Below the pieces are notes generated by a model that saw only the letters and a program-made list of their open reading frames with translations, ran no database searches and was not told the DNA's origin. A stretch of DNA of 64,000 nucleotides, taken from the NCBI RefSeq assembly GCF_014850955.1, contig NZ_JACXSS010000001.1, forward strand, positions 3,472,001-3,536,000, written 5' to 3'. Position 1 is the stretch's first letter. Each line of letters begins with the position of its first letter. The translations under genes were made by a program, and so were the position numbers. Origin of the DNA: Methylomonas albis. Its GTDB lineage: Bacteria; Pseudomonadota; Gammaproteobacteria; Methylococcales; Methylomonadaceae. Shown one piece after another: positions 19,601-27,751 of the stretch.

Positions 19601-20063
19601 CTATCAAATGCCGATTCATCTTACCCATTTGAGTCAGTTTATGGTCTAAAGTGAAAGCGCCGATGAAAACCCCGGTATTTGATCCGGCCACGACTTCATA
19701 AGGGATGCCGGCATCCTCTAACGCCTCCCAACTAGTTTCCAATAACAAGCGTTGTTGGGGATCGATACATTCGGCTTCCCGCGGGGCAATCCCAAAAAAC
19801 AAGGCATCGAATTCATCAACTCGCTGTTGCAAAAACCCCCCTTGTTTAACGTACATTTTGCCCGGCTTATTGGTATCCGCATCGTAGAAGCGACGTAAAT
19901 TCCAACGTTCCTGAGGAATATCGACAATGGCGTCACTACCGGTTTTGAGCAATTCCCAAAAGCTCTCGGGATTATGTGCACCGCCAGGAAAACGGCAACC
20001 AATTCCGACTAACGCAATAGGTTCGGCTGGAGTTTGATCAGAATTTACTCTGCTTGTTTTCAT
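13653..20063 (-). CDS. Type I polyketide synthase KS-AT-DH-(ER-like)-KR-ACP
   Basis: One 2136-residue module. KS: DTACSS with Cys188, His323 (EAHGTGT), His362. AT: GHSVGE with Ser638 and VAYH at about 738-741, probably malonyl-specific. DH: HQVDGLLVMP with His937 and Asp1103 (LDGCFQ). Residues about 1430-1690 have the layout of an enoylreductase but the nucleotide loop reads ELGASAIAA instead of a GGVG-type glycine motif, so the ER is probably dead. KR: TGGFGGFG at 1753, LDD motif at 1839-1841 (B-type), Tyr1896. ACP: GVDSL with Ser2056. No thioesterase; a post-ACP docking tail ends the protein. Predicted chain: beta-hydroxy or unsaturated acyl, released by the oxoamine synthase. Confidence 0.92.
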   Translation of the reverse strand: MKTSRVNSDQTPAEPIALVGIGCRFPGGAHNPESFWELLKTGSDAIVDIPQERWNLRRFYDADTNKPGKMYVKQGGFLQQRVDEFDALFFGIAPREAECIDPQQRLLLETSWEALEDAGIPYEVVAGSNTGVFIGAFTLDHKLTQMGKMNRHLIGTHTAIGSTMTILSNRISYVLDLRGPSMSLDTACSSSLVALHLACQAIWRGECDLAMAGGVNVMTRPEYPIAMCKGGFLAPDARSKSFDASANGYGRGEGAGVVVLKRLSEALRDGDSIYALVRGTGANQDGRTNGITVPNPESQTTLIRQVCEQYAIDTNDIHYFEAHGTGTPVGDPLEANALGAALGRRDEQHTCLVGSVKATIGHLEAAAGVAGVIKTALCLSHGQVPPQANLNTPNPNIPFAELGLKLPRQLEAFPTNVAKVCAGVNSFGYGGTNAHAILQNAPQAKLTDHAADESGKVYCLPLSARSEEALTDLAKAWLDRFGEVQSAHLSDLGYSAACRRGHHNYRLAIAGASWTEIRGQLQSFAEQGTGEWLASGKLAAESDQKPVFVYTGMGPQWWAMGRELYHNETVYRTAVAECDAIFQRLAGWSILAEMLKDEQNSNITDTTIAQPANFLIQVGLTALWRSLGIEPAAIVGHSVGEVSAAYAAGVLSLEEAVLVSYQRSRIQKKAAGLGKMLAVGLSQEQCVGLLELTNGDVSIAAINSPSSLTLAGEAHSLEAIAAYLTETGEFNRFLQVEVAYHSPFMEPLKPEVRSVLAGLKPQLPKIPLYSTITGDLVTEVLYDAEYWCDNIREPVYFANAMASLLRDGHRIFLEVGPHPVLSTSIKECCRQQAIQPQSFASLRRGKAERLTLNLALAELYVAGCKIDWRQLYSADARYIKLPTYPWQRETYWSENPESKADRVGEPIHPLLDRRLPDPRPTWQSAVNRQLLPYLSDHQVDGLLVMPGAAYVEAGLAAFQQFTGSAKCILEQLNFHQALVLDESGNEQVIHVGLDQDNGEYSFFSRDFDDQLNWRLHASGKIMAADETSVQPINRDAIAGRCGETVNIDKLYSDLAKRGLSYGPYFRSVRLLQRCQGEVLARIELNPALLADNTDYCLHPSLLDGCFQSLIVALEDSDKFYMPVAIKRITYHGKPDAAFWCHGKLTSVNDQAIVGNLSLFDDAGNLLVSVEGLRCRALSSQKEDPIEQLKQWTYAWQWVPQALSSNAAKTGNWLVFSDTLGVGDALCRELEANPGNQVIRVPISDAYPQEPRNVKALSENELNHLRAVMQKAKVGNCVGVAYLWGLEHRVHDDPIGIDQASAALQVIQLLASVFDDKAPRFYMVTEGAQVLSKMDVLDNMAQTPLIGLARVAFNEYPALRSTLVDLAAINTKPNVNVLAQELLADDNEDDVALRGAERYVHRLERLAIEPAVVERQHLNGEDVAAFQIKGQSQAEYHVIALPLAKVGEVVVALDYINLTGVTLNPSDDNDDIPEGYFATGTISAVAEGVSQWYVGDKVVVAAKGKPASHVVCPIERVFSVSHFHTLTDAEVTALTTTLIPAYYALHTIARVAPGEAVLIDAELGASAIAAHTIARWLAARPHFYSNAEGLQLLDGEPVISTKQPDISALLTDNDRVLNVRARVHGANADKQTAIDSLLGLDAHELILADKASNQSAPAKFSRCSDINALKLAFNAPQLFGKLLAEVAQLLEFHQKPLSSAQILSPLEGLAWLTANNAEPKVKTPILSLADKKDIAVFDNNAAPLFDAEAAYLITGGFGGFGLEAAHWLAKRGAKHLVLVGRRGAADENAKAAVQSLERQGVTVQAVAADIADEMQVAGILAQIAKQLPPLRGVLHAAAVLDDAPMSELDPERLARVMKAKALGAWHLHKLTQDHPLEFFMLFSSVSALIGNARQANYVAANTFLDALASHRIASGLPATSINWGAIATGMAVESVEVAKHLELMGMYAITVEQALEAWACLREIDQPQYGLMNCVWPRWQEFEPTGGNSPRFSKLMTAGAAQSNALTELCQAISELPEAERVEAMSHAVSEQLAKILRIPVAKIDLQQSLSQMGVDSLMSAELQATITQVFGVRISTLELMRSQNLIHLANLLIERTILAADNSTPDTQDHEASLVDRMSSDEIDILLNQILLEEEK

Positions 20064-20322
20064 TTACATTACCTTTAAAATATCTGGCTATGGATCCATT
20101 AAATATATTTATTTAAGCAGCTCCAATGGAAATAGACTTATTGCCTTAAATTAATTTATTACAATTCATGTACAGCTTTTTATAACTAATTTTTCTGGGG
20201 TTAGTTTGATTTATTAGCTTGAAAAAAAAAGGTAATATTTCACCAAGATTAAGACACTATTTCTCAAGAAATTAAATTGGTCTTGTTAGTTTAGAAATGA
20301 CCGCTTTATATAAAGCGGATTT
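20064..20322 (-). promoter_or_regulatory. AT-rich upstream region of the PKS operon
   Basis: This 259-bp stretch is much richer in A and T than the PKS gene and has no coding signal, so it is the natural place for the operon promoter. Exact boxes could not be fixed. The remains of an IS21 transposase lie directly upstream, so the element may have altered the original promoter region. Confidence 0.4.
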
Positions 20323-20772
20323 TTAGTATTCAGGCGGGTTATATGACAGCATCCCGGCTTTATTTTGAATCCGCCGAGACTTTTCTGGCAAAGAGGACAC
20401 ATCGAGATTGAACCGCCCTGGTAATCTTGCCCAGATTTCACAGACAAACACCGCCACACGATCGTACGAACCCTCAAAACCTAGGACACATAGATCGGCA
20501 TGCAGTTGCTTGACAAAACGGCGTTGTTTACGGGAATTACGAGCCTCATCTGCCAGCCATTGCGATAACTTATCTGCAAAAGCATCGAGCTTACTGGGGG
20601 TATGTCGTTTCGGATAAACCGGGTCAACGATCTCATTGCGCAGATACCCTAGCGAGTAACCGGGCATCACTCGGGGCCGAGACGATGGGCTAGACCTTGT
20701 CTCGTGGAGGACTTTCACTCCTATCCTTTGCCAGCTTGTCCTAGCCCACGCAGCAACGGGTCGGTTGGACAC
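20323..20772 (-). pseudogene. IS21-family IstA transposase fragment
   Basis: From about residue 38 the frame reads like an internal piece of an IS21-type IstA: TPSKLDAFADKLSQWLADEA, RKQRRFVKQLHADL and LGFEGSYDRVAVFV, the region between the helix-turn-helix and the DDE core. The catalytic domain and IstB are absent. The first 35 or so residues do not fit the family; the DNA there (20680-20760) is rich in hairpins and seems to be other sequence joined on. It marks an insertion scar between the PKS operon and the TIR/Roco pair. Confidence 0.6.
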
Positions 20773-21064
20773 AGTGACGAACGGCAGCTATCGGGTATCG
20801 GAATTCAATGACGGCTTTCGGGCGATCAATCTGAGAAGCAGACAGTCGCATGGCGACCCATTGCTGTCTATCGTTCAATCTGATTCAATGGCAACAATTA
20901 GATCAATACTAGCCATAGATGTCTGTCGCCGATGATATACATAAGTAAAAATCCTCATAAGTTCAATAAATTATCATGCCAAATGTCGTTTTCAGGTATA
21001 TGTACGGAAGCTTTCTAATTACTAGTTATGCCATATAGAGTAGCAACGAAATAGCCTATTCGTT
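20773..21064 (+). other. Spacer upstream of the TIR-like gene
   Basis: Non-coding as far as I can see; AT-rich in its second half. It should hold the promoter of the plus-strand TIR-like gene. No clear ribosome site precedes ATG 21065. Confidence 0.35.
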
Positions 21065-22345
21065 ATGCACGTTATATACTGGGCACATAGTTATAGAGCG
21101 CCAGACGCTCTTCTCAACCGACATTTCGGAATGTTGATTGAGGAATCTGAGAGGATGGTAGTAAATTTCGATCCTCCTTCTGACGTGGTTAATTCAGCCA
21201 AGCTTGAGCAAAATCTTCGGGCATGCGACGGAATGATTGCCGTTCTGACACATAGAGAATCAGGGCCGTCACAATACATTCTTTATGAGATTAGCCTTGC
21301 AATGCGGGCCAAGAAGCCGCTGCTTGTATTCATGGATGACCGAATTCCAGACGGGATCATTCCGCAACGGATCCTACAGCAACGATTTTCGCATAGAACT
21401 TTCTTTCGGCAGGTACGTGAGCAACTACACGCTATGCGCATATTAAAAACCTACATGGGTGAACCGCCGCCTCCTAGATATCAACCGTATGCCTTTCAAA
21501 GAAGTTGTGGGCTCATTGGTCTAGGAAAAAAATCAACTCAAGGACGTATTGTCGCCAATATACTTTCAAATCGCGGCTATCGAGTCTTTAACCTTGAGTC
21601 GCTAAATACTGGAAATGCGTTGTCGTTTAATGGTCACGATGAATTTGCAAAACTGGATCTGGTTATTCGTAATGCTGATTCAGTATCACGTCTATCTGAA
21701 TATTGGTCAGGTGCAACAGCATCTATATGTGTTCCGACGATCCATATAACAACAAATGCAGGCTTCAAGTTTAATATTGCCTTCCCACTAGAATTCCAAC
21801 CACGGCCAGCAAACATTGATCCTGTGCGACCAATTGATACAGTAGTGGAGGAGGAGCTTTCTCTTTTTGAGCAAGACTTTTTGAAAGCGCAAGGTGATAA
21901 AACTATAGAGTTATACAGTAGAATGCAAATCGACTACGCTTCGAGCAACGGTCGATATGAACCAGAAACAAGAAATCATTATATGGAGGTTGTAATGGGT
22001 GACAAATATAGCGTCTCAGGACAGACTGGGGCCGTAGGACGAAATGCTCACGCACATGATAATTCGTTCCAACAGGTATGGAATCAAGCGTCAGAACAAT
22101 TCGATTTGCCAAAATTGGCATCAGAACTTAGGGCACTACTCACTCCGTTAAAGGAAGCGGCAATTGAGCCTGATCACCGTGTTGCAATTGGTCTAGTAGA
22201 AGCTGCGGCTGAGGCCTCTGAAGCAGGCAACGGACCGAAAGCAATGGAATATTTAAAGTCCGCAGGAAAATGGACATTTGATACAGCTTCAAAAATTGGA
22301 ATCGGTGTTGCGACAGCAGCCGCAAAGAGCGTTCTCGGCTTTTAA
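21065..22345 (+). CDS. TIR-like protein with a C-terminal module shared with the Roco GTPase
   Basis: Three parts in 426 residues. Residues 1-135 look like a TIR fold: MHVIYWAHSY first strand, KLEQNLRACDGMIAVLT, and QYILYEISLAMRAKKPLLVF, where Glu in YEISLA is at the place of the catalytic Glu of TIR NADases. Residues about 148-270 form a second Rossmann-like segment (CGLIGLGKKSTQGRI). Residues 311-426 match residues 804-920 of the Roco protein downstream, with GQTGAVGRNAHAH and GPKAMEYLKSAGKW. A TIR effector beside a GTPase with the same tail suggests a two-part immune or cell-death system; this is inference. Confidence 0.6.
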   Translation: MHVIYWAHSYRAPDALLNRHFGMLIEESERMVVNFDPPSDVVNSAKLEQNLRACDGMIAVLTHRESGPSQYILYEISLAMRAKKPLLVFMDDRIPDGIIPQRILQQRFSHRTFFRQVREQLHAMRILKTYMGEPPPPRYQPYAFQRSCGLIGLGKKSTQGRIVANILSNRGYRVFNLESLNTGNALSFNGHDEFAKLDLVIRNADSVSRLSEYWSGATASICVPTIHITTNAGFKFNIAFPLEFQPRPANIDPVRPIDTVVEEELSLFEQDFLKAQGDKTIELYSRMQIDYASSNGRYEPETRNHYMEVVMGDKYSVSGQTGAVGRNAHAHDNSFQQVWNQASEQFDLPKLASELRALLTPLKEAAIEPDHRVAIGLVEAAAEASEAGNGPKAMEYLKSAGKWTFDTASKIGIGVATAAAKSVLGF

Positions 22346-22899
22346 TGCATAACAATCGGCTCTCCTGGGACGCTCCCCTGACGTCGCGCCTCTAAGCCCA
22401 AGTGTTAAGCTGCAGCTTTTAGGAGCTTACCTTCTATTAGTGTAACTATATCCATATAGAGAGCTTTTGGCCGATTTTGTTGAAAAAGAGCTCCTTTTTA
22501 AAAATTATTACCTATTAATACAATTGGTTGAAAATAAGAGTGTAGGCGAAATTGGCCTAAATTCACCGAAAACCGACTATTTCAAAGTAATCGACCGAGA
22601 CTGTGAGTTCGTCCTTCTTTATCGCCGACGTTGATTATTTTACCGAGCCAAGGTCGCAACCAGACCCATACTGGCCATACCTGCTATATATCCAAATGGC
22701 AAGTGCTTACCCAAAAGCAGATTACTGGGTAGGTTGCGACTAGAGTTATTAACCAATTACAAATTTGAGATAGTGGACTTTTTGAGCAATGGTAGGCTTG
22801 ATGGTTCGCGTATGGGGGGTCTTTGATCCTTGAGTAATACTGTTTGATAATTGATGACCGAACAAATAAGTTCCGCCTGGTTTCAAAAAGTGGCTTGAA
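22346..22899 (+). other. 554-bp spacer between the TIR-like and Roco genes
   Basis: No gene, clear terminator or known repeat could be supported. The spacer is long for co-transcribed partners, so the Roco gene probably has its own promoter. It contains several AT-rich stretches (about 22480-22530) of no assigned role. Confidence 0.4.
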
Positions 22900-25662
22900 A
22901 TGGCTAGTTATCCAACTATAGAAGATTTTAAGGAGCGAATTCGTCGCTTGCAGCCAAAGCTGGCCATAGTGGTCGCGGTTCGGGCGGCGTTACGGGTATT
23001 ACCGCTCATTGAGAGTGATAGCCCTATTCCCGAAAAAAATTTCTCACGATACCGTTGGCGCCAGAACTCGCAGAGATTTGACCAACAGAAAGCTTTTAAA
23101 TTCTATTTCCAGATATTGCGTTCCTGTCAAGTAAGCAATGTATTTGCATATCTTGATATAACAGGCGCATACGTCATTGCTGCCAGAACTTCTTACGCCG
23201 CTGCCAGCGCCGCCGCCAGTGCCTTCGATAATGATGCTAGAGCATCCACTTATGCCGCAGACGACGACGCCGTTTTCGCTGTTGCCGCTGCCAGAGCCGC
23301 CGCCGCTGTAGCGAAAGTCGCCAGAGTCGTCGCCGAGGCCAACGTTGATGCAGCAGCCGACGCTGCTGCCGACGCTGCTGCATCCTTCAGTGCTATTGCG
23401 GATGGGATCACTGCGTTGTTACAAGTGATTGCCGACGATTTACGACTGGCGGAGCGAGCTGACACACTCAGCAATCGGCCGTTATGGCCCGAAGCGACGC
23501 CTATGCCGCCTAAATTAATTGAGCATTGGCAGGCATTGCAGAAGACTTTGCTTGCTATCGATGCCAGCTACCAGTATTGGATCGACTGGTACGAAGCTCG
23601 GTTGCGCGGGGAAATTATCGTTTTGGAGGAGGTTCTCGATCAAATCTTACTGACCGAAGAGCAATTGCAGCAGACACCCGAGGCCATCAACGCTTATTTA
23701 CTCAAATTGGCGAATGCTCCTCAATTCGGTGGGCTACAACCATTGAACCGCTTGCGGGTGATCTTGATAGGACCAGGGGAGTCTGGCAAGACCTCGCTAT
23801 TAAATGCCTTACATCGACAGCCGGTGGTGGCGGGCATTGGCGACAAAACAGTGGGAATTGAGGTTCGGGAATCGGTATTCGATGCCAATCGCAGTAGTTT
23901 CAACAACCATACCAGTTCCAATCACCCTAGCGATGACTTTATCATCCATTTTTGGGACTTCGGCGGCCAAGTGATGTACCATGCTACCCATCAATTTTTT
24001 TTACGCGCCAATTGCATTTATGTATTGGTCTTGGATGGACGACGAGCAGCTGCAGGCGGCAGCGAAGCCGATTATTGGCTGGAGCATGTTCGCGCATTTG
24101 CCCCTGAATCTCCGGTTTTACTGGTTGGCAACAAAGCTGATCAGGGGCCGATGGAATGGGACGCCAATCGGCTGCGCCGCAAATACCCAAATATCCGTAA
24201 GGGCGGCTTTTTTCAGCTGGCCTGTACCGAACCAGACAATCCACGCTACGATTTCACGAAGTTCATTTCCGCCTTAAAGGACGAGTTTCAGCAAGCCAGT
24301 AAAGTGCAGCAAAAATTTTCAGCGACGGAATTTAAGGTGCTTGCCGAATTGCGTAGATTCTCGGCAAAAAATACTTTTATGCCCAAATCCAATTATCGCA
24401 ACTTGTGCCACAAACATGGGTTGTCTGTTGAGGATGGTCAAGCTGTATTGCTAGATTTATTGGATAAATTGGGGGTAATCATCCATTTTCCAAATTTGCA
24501 CCGGCTGGATGAGTTATTGTTGAATCCGCGTTGGCTAACTTATGGTGTGTATCAAATCATCGAACGACAGCGTTCAGAAGTATTGGAAAGTGATGTTTTC
24601 ACTTGGCTGAAGGATCAAGAATTGGTCGATAACTTGGGTAATAGATTGTCTTATCCTGTCGAGCGTTGTGGCCATCTATTGGATGCGATGGAAGCATTTA
24701 AAGTGGCTTATCGCTTTAGCGCACAAGGTAAAACTGGATTCATTATACCAAGCGTACTACCGTGTGACGAGCCGCCGCTGGATTTTCAGGAGCGGGAGGC
24801 GCGCGCTTTTCGTTTTCGCTTCGAGGGATTATTGCCACCGCAACTATTGCCGCAGCTGATTGTGGCTCGGCATCACGATATTAGAAAAAACCCTGTTTGG
24901 CGACATGGTGTATTGCTTGAATCTTTTAATCATGGCGGTGCCAGTGCGTTGGTGCGCGGCGATGATTACGGTCGGATTTTGACCATATGGTTGACTGGGG
25001 CGGGTTTACAGGATTATTTTTCGGTGCTTTATCAGAATGTCAAAGATGTTTTGGCAAACATGCCCCAACTGGAATATGAAGAATTGATTCGTTTACCGGA
25101 CGAAGCTCTTATTAGTGACAGTGGAATTTCTACTTTGCCTACTCAAGAATCTTGGGCCAATTGGAATAATGTACTTTATGCTTGGCGGGATGACGAAAAA
25201 ATTTATCGTGAAAACGGTATCAAGTATAGGTTACCCATTGTGCTGGGTATCATCAAAAGCAACGCGCAGGAAGATTTTTTAAGTAAGCTAAATGACAATC
25301 GTTTTGAGGTTGGTGTGATTAATCAATATAACAATTATGGTCAAGCTGGCGCGATTGGTCCTGATGCTAAAGCCGAAGGCAACCATTTTCATCAAGTATT
25401 GCAGCAGTTGCAGGTTGCAGACTCCGAGCTTTTAGCCGGCGAGTTAGCGGTCTTGCGTAGTCATTTGCGCCAGTCCGCAACCGAACCAGAGCATGATCAA
25501 GCATTAGGCGCTGTCGCCGGTGCGGAAAAAGCCGCCAGAAACGGTGACGGACCGGCATTGTTGGAACAGTTAAAAAAAGCCGGTAAGTGGCCTCTCGATG
25601 TTGCGAATAAGGTCGACGTTGCAGTAGCAGCGAAAGCTATCGAAGAGGCAATAGGGTTATGA
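22900..25662 (+). CDS. Roc-COR (Roco) GTPase with Ala-rich N-terminus and shared C-terminal module
   Basis: A 920-residue protein. Residues about 93-168 are a low-complexity Ala-rich helix (AAADAAADAAAS). The Roc GTPase follows: P-loop GPGESGKTS at about 290, DFGGQ at about 352, NKAD at about 410. A COR-like dimerisation region (residues about 470-760) is suggested by the following sequence (RWLTYGVYQIIE, GFIIPSVLP). The tail 804-920 (GQAGAIGPDAKAE, GPALLEQLKKAGKW) is homologous to the tail of the TIR-like protein 554 bp upstream. Bacterial Roco proteins act as nucleotide-dependent switches; here a sensor or switch role over the TIR effector is plausible. Confidence 0.8.
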   Translation: MASYPTIEDFKERIRRLQPKLAIVVAVRAALRVLPLIESDSPIPEKNFSRYRWRQNSQRFDQQKAFKFYFQILRSCQVSNVFAYLDITGAYVIAARTSYAAASAAASAFDNDARASTYAADDDAVFAVAAARAAAAVAKVARVVAEANVDAAADAAADAAASFSAIADGITALLQVIADDLRLAERADTLSNRPLWPEATPMPPKLIEHWQALQKTLLAIDASYQYWIDWYEARLRGEIIVLEEVLDQILLTEEQLQQTPEAINAYLLKLANAPQFGGLQPLNRLRVILIGPGESGKTSLLNALHRQPVVAGIGDKTVGIEVRESVFDANRSSFNNHTSSNHPSDDFIIHFWDFGGQVMYHATHQFFLRANCIYVLVLDGRRAAAGGSEADYWLEHVRAFAPESPVLLVGNKADQGPMEWDANRLRRKYPNIRKGGFFQLACTEPDNPRYDFTKFISALKDEFQQASKVQQKFSATEFKVLAELRRFSAKNTFMPKSNYRNLCHKHGLSVEDGQAVLLDLLDKLGVIIHFPNLHRLDELLLNPRWLTYGVYQIIERQRSEVLESDVFTWLKDQELVDNLGNRLSYPVERCGHLLDAMEAFKVAYRFSAQGKTGFIIPSVLPCDEPPLDFQEREARAFRFRFEGLLPPQLLPQLIVARHHDIRKNPVWRHGVLLESFNHGGASALVRGDDYGRILTIWLTGAGLQDYFSVLYQNVKDVLANMPQLEYEELIRLPDEALISDSGISTLPTQESWANWNNVLYAWRDDEKIYRENGIKYRLPIVLGIIKSNAQEDFLSKLNDNRFEVGVINQYNNYGQAGAIGPDAKAEGNHFHQVLQQLQVADSELLAGELAVLRSHLRQSATEPEHDQALGAVAGAEKAARNGDGPALLEQLKKAGKWPLDVANKVDVAVAAKAIEEAIGL

Positions 25663-26050
25663 GTGGATAGTAGAGTTTGAGTCAGGTGACACTCAGCCCT
25701 CTGTTTGAGAGCAAAGTCTGCAGGATAAATGCACAAGAGGTGTCTCGTAAAAAGCAAATAGGGGAGATATGGCGCGAGCTTGAATGGCGGTCGGTAAACA
25801 ACCTGCCCGTGTCCTTCAGGTGTATTGTTCGCAAACAGTGCGGTTCTTAAACTCACCCCTCTAAGACTGCTTAAGATCAAACAGCTGCCATAGGGATTTT
25901 CTTCTTGTCTGTCAGATAATGGCCGATTGTGTGAAGTCACCAATGGTAGCTTTGTACCCTTTAAATTCGCATAATCGGGATTTGCCTTACCTACCCTTTC
26001 AAAAAATTTGGTCTTTACAGCTATAGCTACGACGAGGCAGCACAAGGGTT
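25663..26050 (+). other. Intergenic region after the Roco gene
   Basis: 388 bp with no gene I can support. A long minus-strand frame overlaps it (25497-26054) but reaches back into the Roco gene and has no recognisable motif, so I treat it as chance. Confidence 0.4.
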
Positions 26051-26404
26051 TCAATCCTTCAAATCAGATTCATCGATATGAAATTTATGCAACATCCGAT
26101 GCGCTAGTGGCGCCAACACAATACCCATCACCATGATAAATACTAATCCACTGAACAAGGCATAGCAGGCGGCAAATACTTTGGCCGTATCCGAAGGCAA
26201 GGCATTGATGGGACCCATGCCGCCTAAAATCATCTAGGCCTCCAGGAACGCATCAACCCATTCATACCCCGCAAAGTGGTGATAGCCCAGCACCCCAATT
26301 GTTAAGGCTAGGAGTATCAATCCAATGGCCACTGAACCGCAAAAGAGCATCCTCTTCAGAAAGCGTACTTGCGACACTAGCTTGTTGTGTTTTCGTTCGA
26401 ACAT
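26051..26404 (-). pseudogene. Two-pore-type potassium channel family protein, in-frame TAG
   Basis: From ATG 26404 the frame reads MFERKHNK, a membrane span (VAIGLILLALTIGVLGYHHF), then WVDAFLEA and a TAG at 26234-26236. It continues in the same frame with MILGGMGP, a second span and the tail HRMLHKFHID. This matches small two-span potassium-channel-like proteins, where the pore loop has a Ser just before MILxGMGP; a TCG to TAG change would explain the stop. The short 60-codon piece after the stop has no ribosome site of its own. The gene lies downstream of the umuC remnant. Confidence 0.75.
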
Positions 26405-26482
26405 GGGGCAAGATCTTAATATGGCATTTCAACCCACTGTAGCTGTTGGTTGGGATGATCGGCTTTAGTGTATCGACATTGG

Positions 26483-27527
26483 CTATTTGACCCAAACCAA
26501 CTCCCGCCAGTCGGTGGTATAGCGTTGGGAAATGCGCTCTGCTTTGGGCTTCCAGCTTTTTTCAAACCCTGACGAGGCGATGGATATCGCCTTTGGAAAA
26601 CGGCGATTGATGTGATCAACAGTCTGCATGAGTACCGCGTTTTCGGCGGGTAGCACGCCCGTCGCCAAGTCAAACAAATCGCACTGCGCTGGTGATGCAG
26701 CGAGGCGGATGGCGCTCAGTTGCACACCACATTTCTGATAACCAAAGCCGGGTTTATAGACCGCTTTGAGACTGCTCAATGCCACCCGGATAATGGTGCG
26801 CGTGTCTTGCGTTGCCGCATCCAGCTTGACCGTCGCCGAGCGTTGGTATTGCGGTTCATGGACGGCAAATGGGTTGGTGCGGATAAAGACACTGACACAG
26901 CCGGTCACCGATTGCTGCAGACGTAATTTTTCCCCAGCGCGGGTGCAGTACTCCGACAGTGCCCTGCTGAGTTCGTCCAGGGTCGTCAGTTTGCGACTAA
27001 AGGACCGGGAACACACGATTTGCTGTTTATCCGGCGCCACCTCTTCCAGATCGAGACAGGCGATACCGTTGAGTTCCATGACTGTGCGGGCGACCACCAC
27101 ATTGAATTGTGCCTGGATGGTTTTCGCGGGTTGGTTGGCCAAATCCCAGACTGATTGGATGCCCAATTGATTTAGACGCTTGGTCGTTTGCCGACCAATG
27201 CCCCAGACTTCTTCGACCGGCACGAGTTTCATCAGCTTCTCGCGTCTGATCGGGTCAGACAGATTCAATACGCCGCCGGTTTGCTGCCATTTCTTGGCTG
27301 CAAAGTTGGCGAGCTTGGCCAAGGTTTTGGTGGGGCCGAGTCCCACACACACCGGAATGCCGACATAACGTTTTACCGTTTGTTTGATCTGGGTCGCGTA
27401 GGCGAGCGGGTCTTGGGTGCAGGGAGACAGATCACTGAAATCCAGAAAGGCTTCGTCGATGGAATACACTTCCACCGTGGGCGAGAAGCTTTCCAGAATT
27501 GACATCACCCGTGCCGACATATCGGCG
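26483..27527 (-). pseudogene. umuC: 3' part of the split host umuC
   Basis: The last about 348 residues of a Y-family polymerase V catalytic subunit. MSARVMSILESF, then YSIDEAFLDFSD (catalytic Asp-Glu pair), VCVGLGPTKTLAKLANFAAK, WGIGRQTTKRL (helix-hairpin-helix) and the C-terminal little-finger region are all intact. The N-terminal palm with its first catalytic Asp is missing; it lies 11 kb away at 38513-38773. The frame stays open to 27527, where homology ends and the inserted element begins, so the first Met at 27520 is internal. Without the N-terminus the product cannot be an active polymerase. Confidence 0.9.
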
Positions 27528-27528
27528 T

Positions 27529-27545
27529 TTATGTGGAATTAAAAT
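27529..27545 (+). repeat. Left terminal inverted repeat of the umuC element
   Basis: TTATGTGGAATTAAAAT, reading into the element. It matches the inward-reading right end TTATTTGGAATCAAAAT at 15 of 17 positions. Likely core binding site for the element's tyrosine recombinases. Confidence 0.8.
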
Positions 27546-27601
27546 GCAAGCTATTTTTGATGATTTATCCGGTACCACAATCAATGAAATATTTCACGGC
27601 T

Positions 27602-27751
27602 GTGGCCGTAGTAAAAATCCCATATTTTGAATGCCAAGGTACGGCCAAAACCGGCCATCGAAGATGCTGGTGGAATTTTCCATTCCTAAGTTCGGCGAAT
27701 GGCCGCTTTTCGGTAAGCAAATCGACTTTATGAATGCGTCACTACGGCCAC
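27602..27751 (+). repeat. 150-bp MITE-like repeat with 11-bp terminal inverted repeats (copy B)
   Basis: GTGGCCGTAGT (27602-27612) and ACTACGGCCAC (27741-27751) are exact inverted repeats closing a 150-bp non-coding unit. The inner 108 bp (27642-27749) recur at 5709-5816. Size, perfect ends and lack of coding fit a miniature inverted-repeat element. Confidence 0.65.

Noticed and set aside
20680..20760. Possible group II intron 5' domain (GTGAAAGTCC in a hairpin-rich stretch) before the IS21 fragment
   Set aside because: Only a short signature is visible; no reverse transcriptase, domain V or exon boundary could be found.
25497..26054. 185-codon minus-strand frame after the Roco gene
   Set aside because: Its end is antisense to the Roco C-terminal module, and its Ala-rich part only mirrors that gene's codons.
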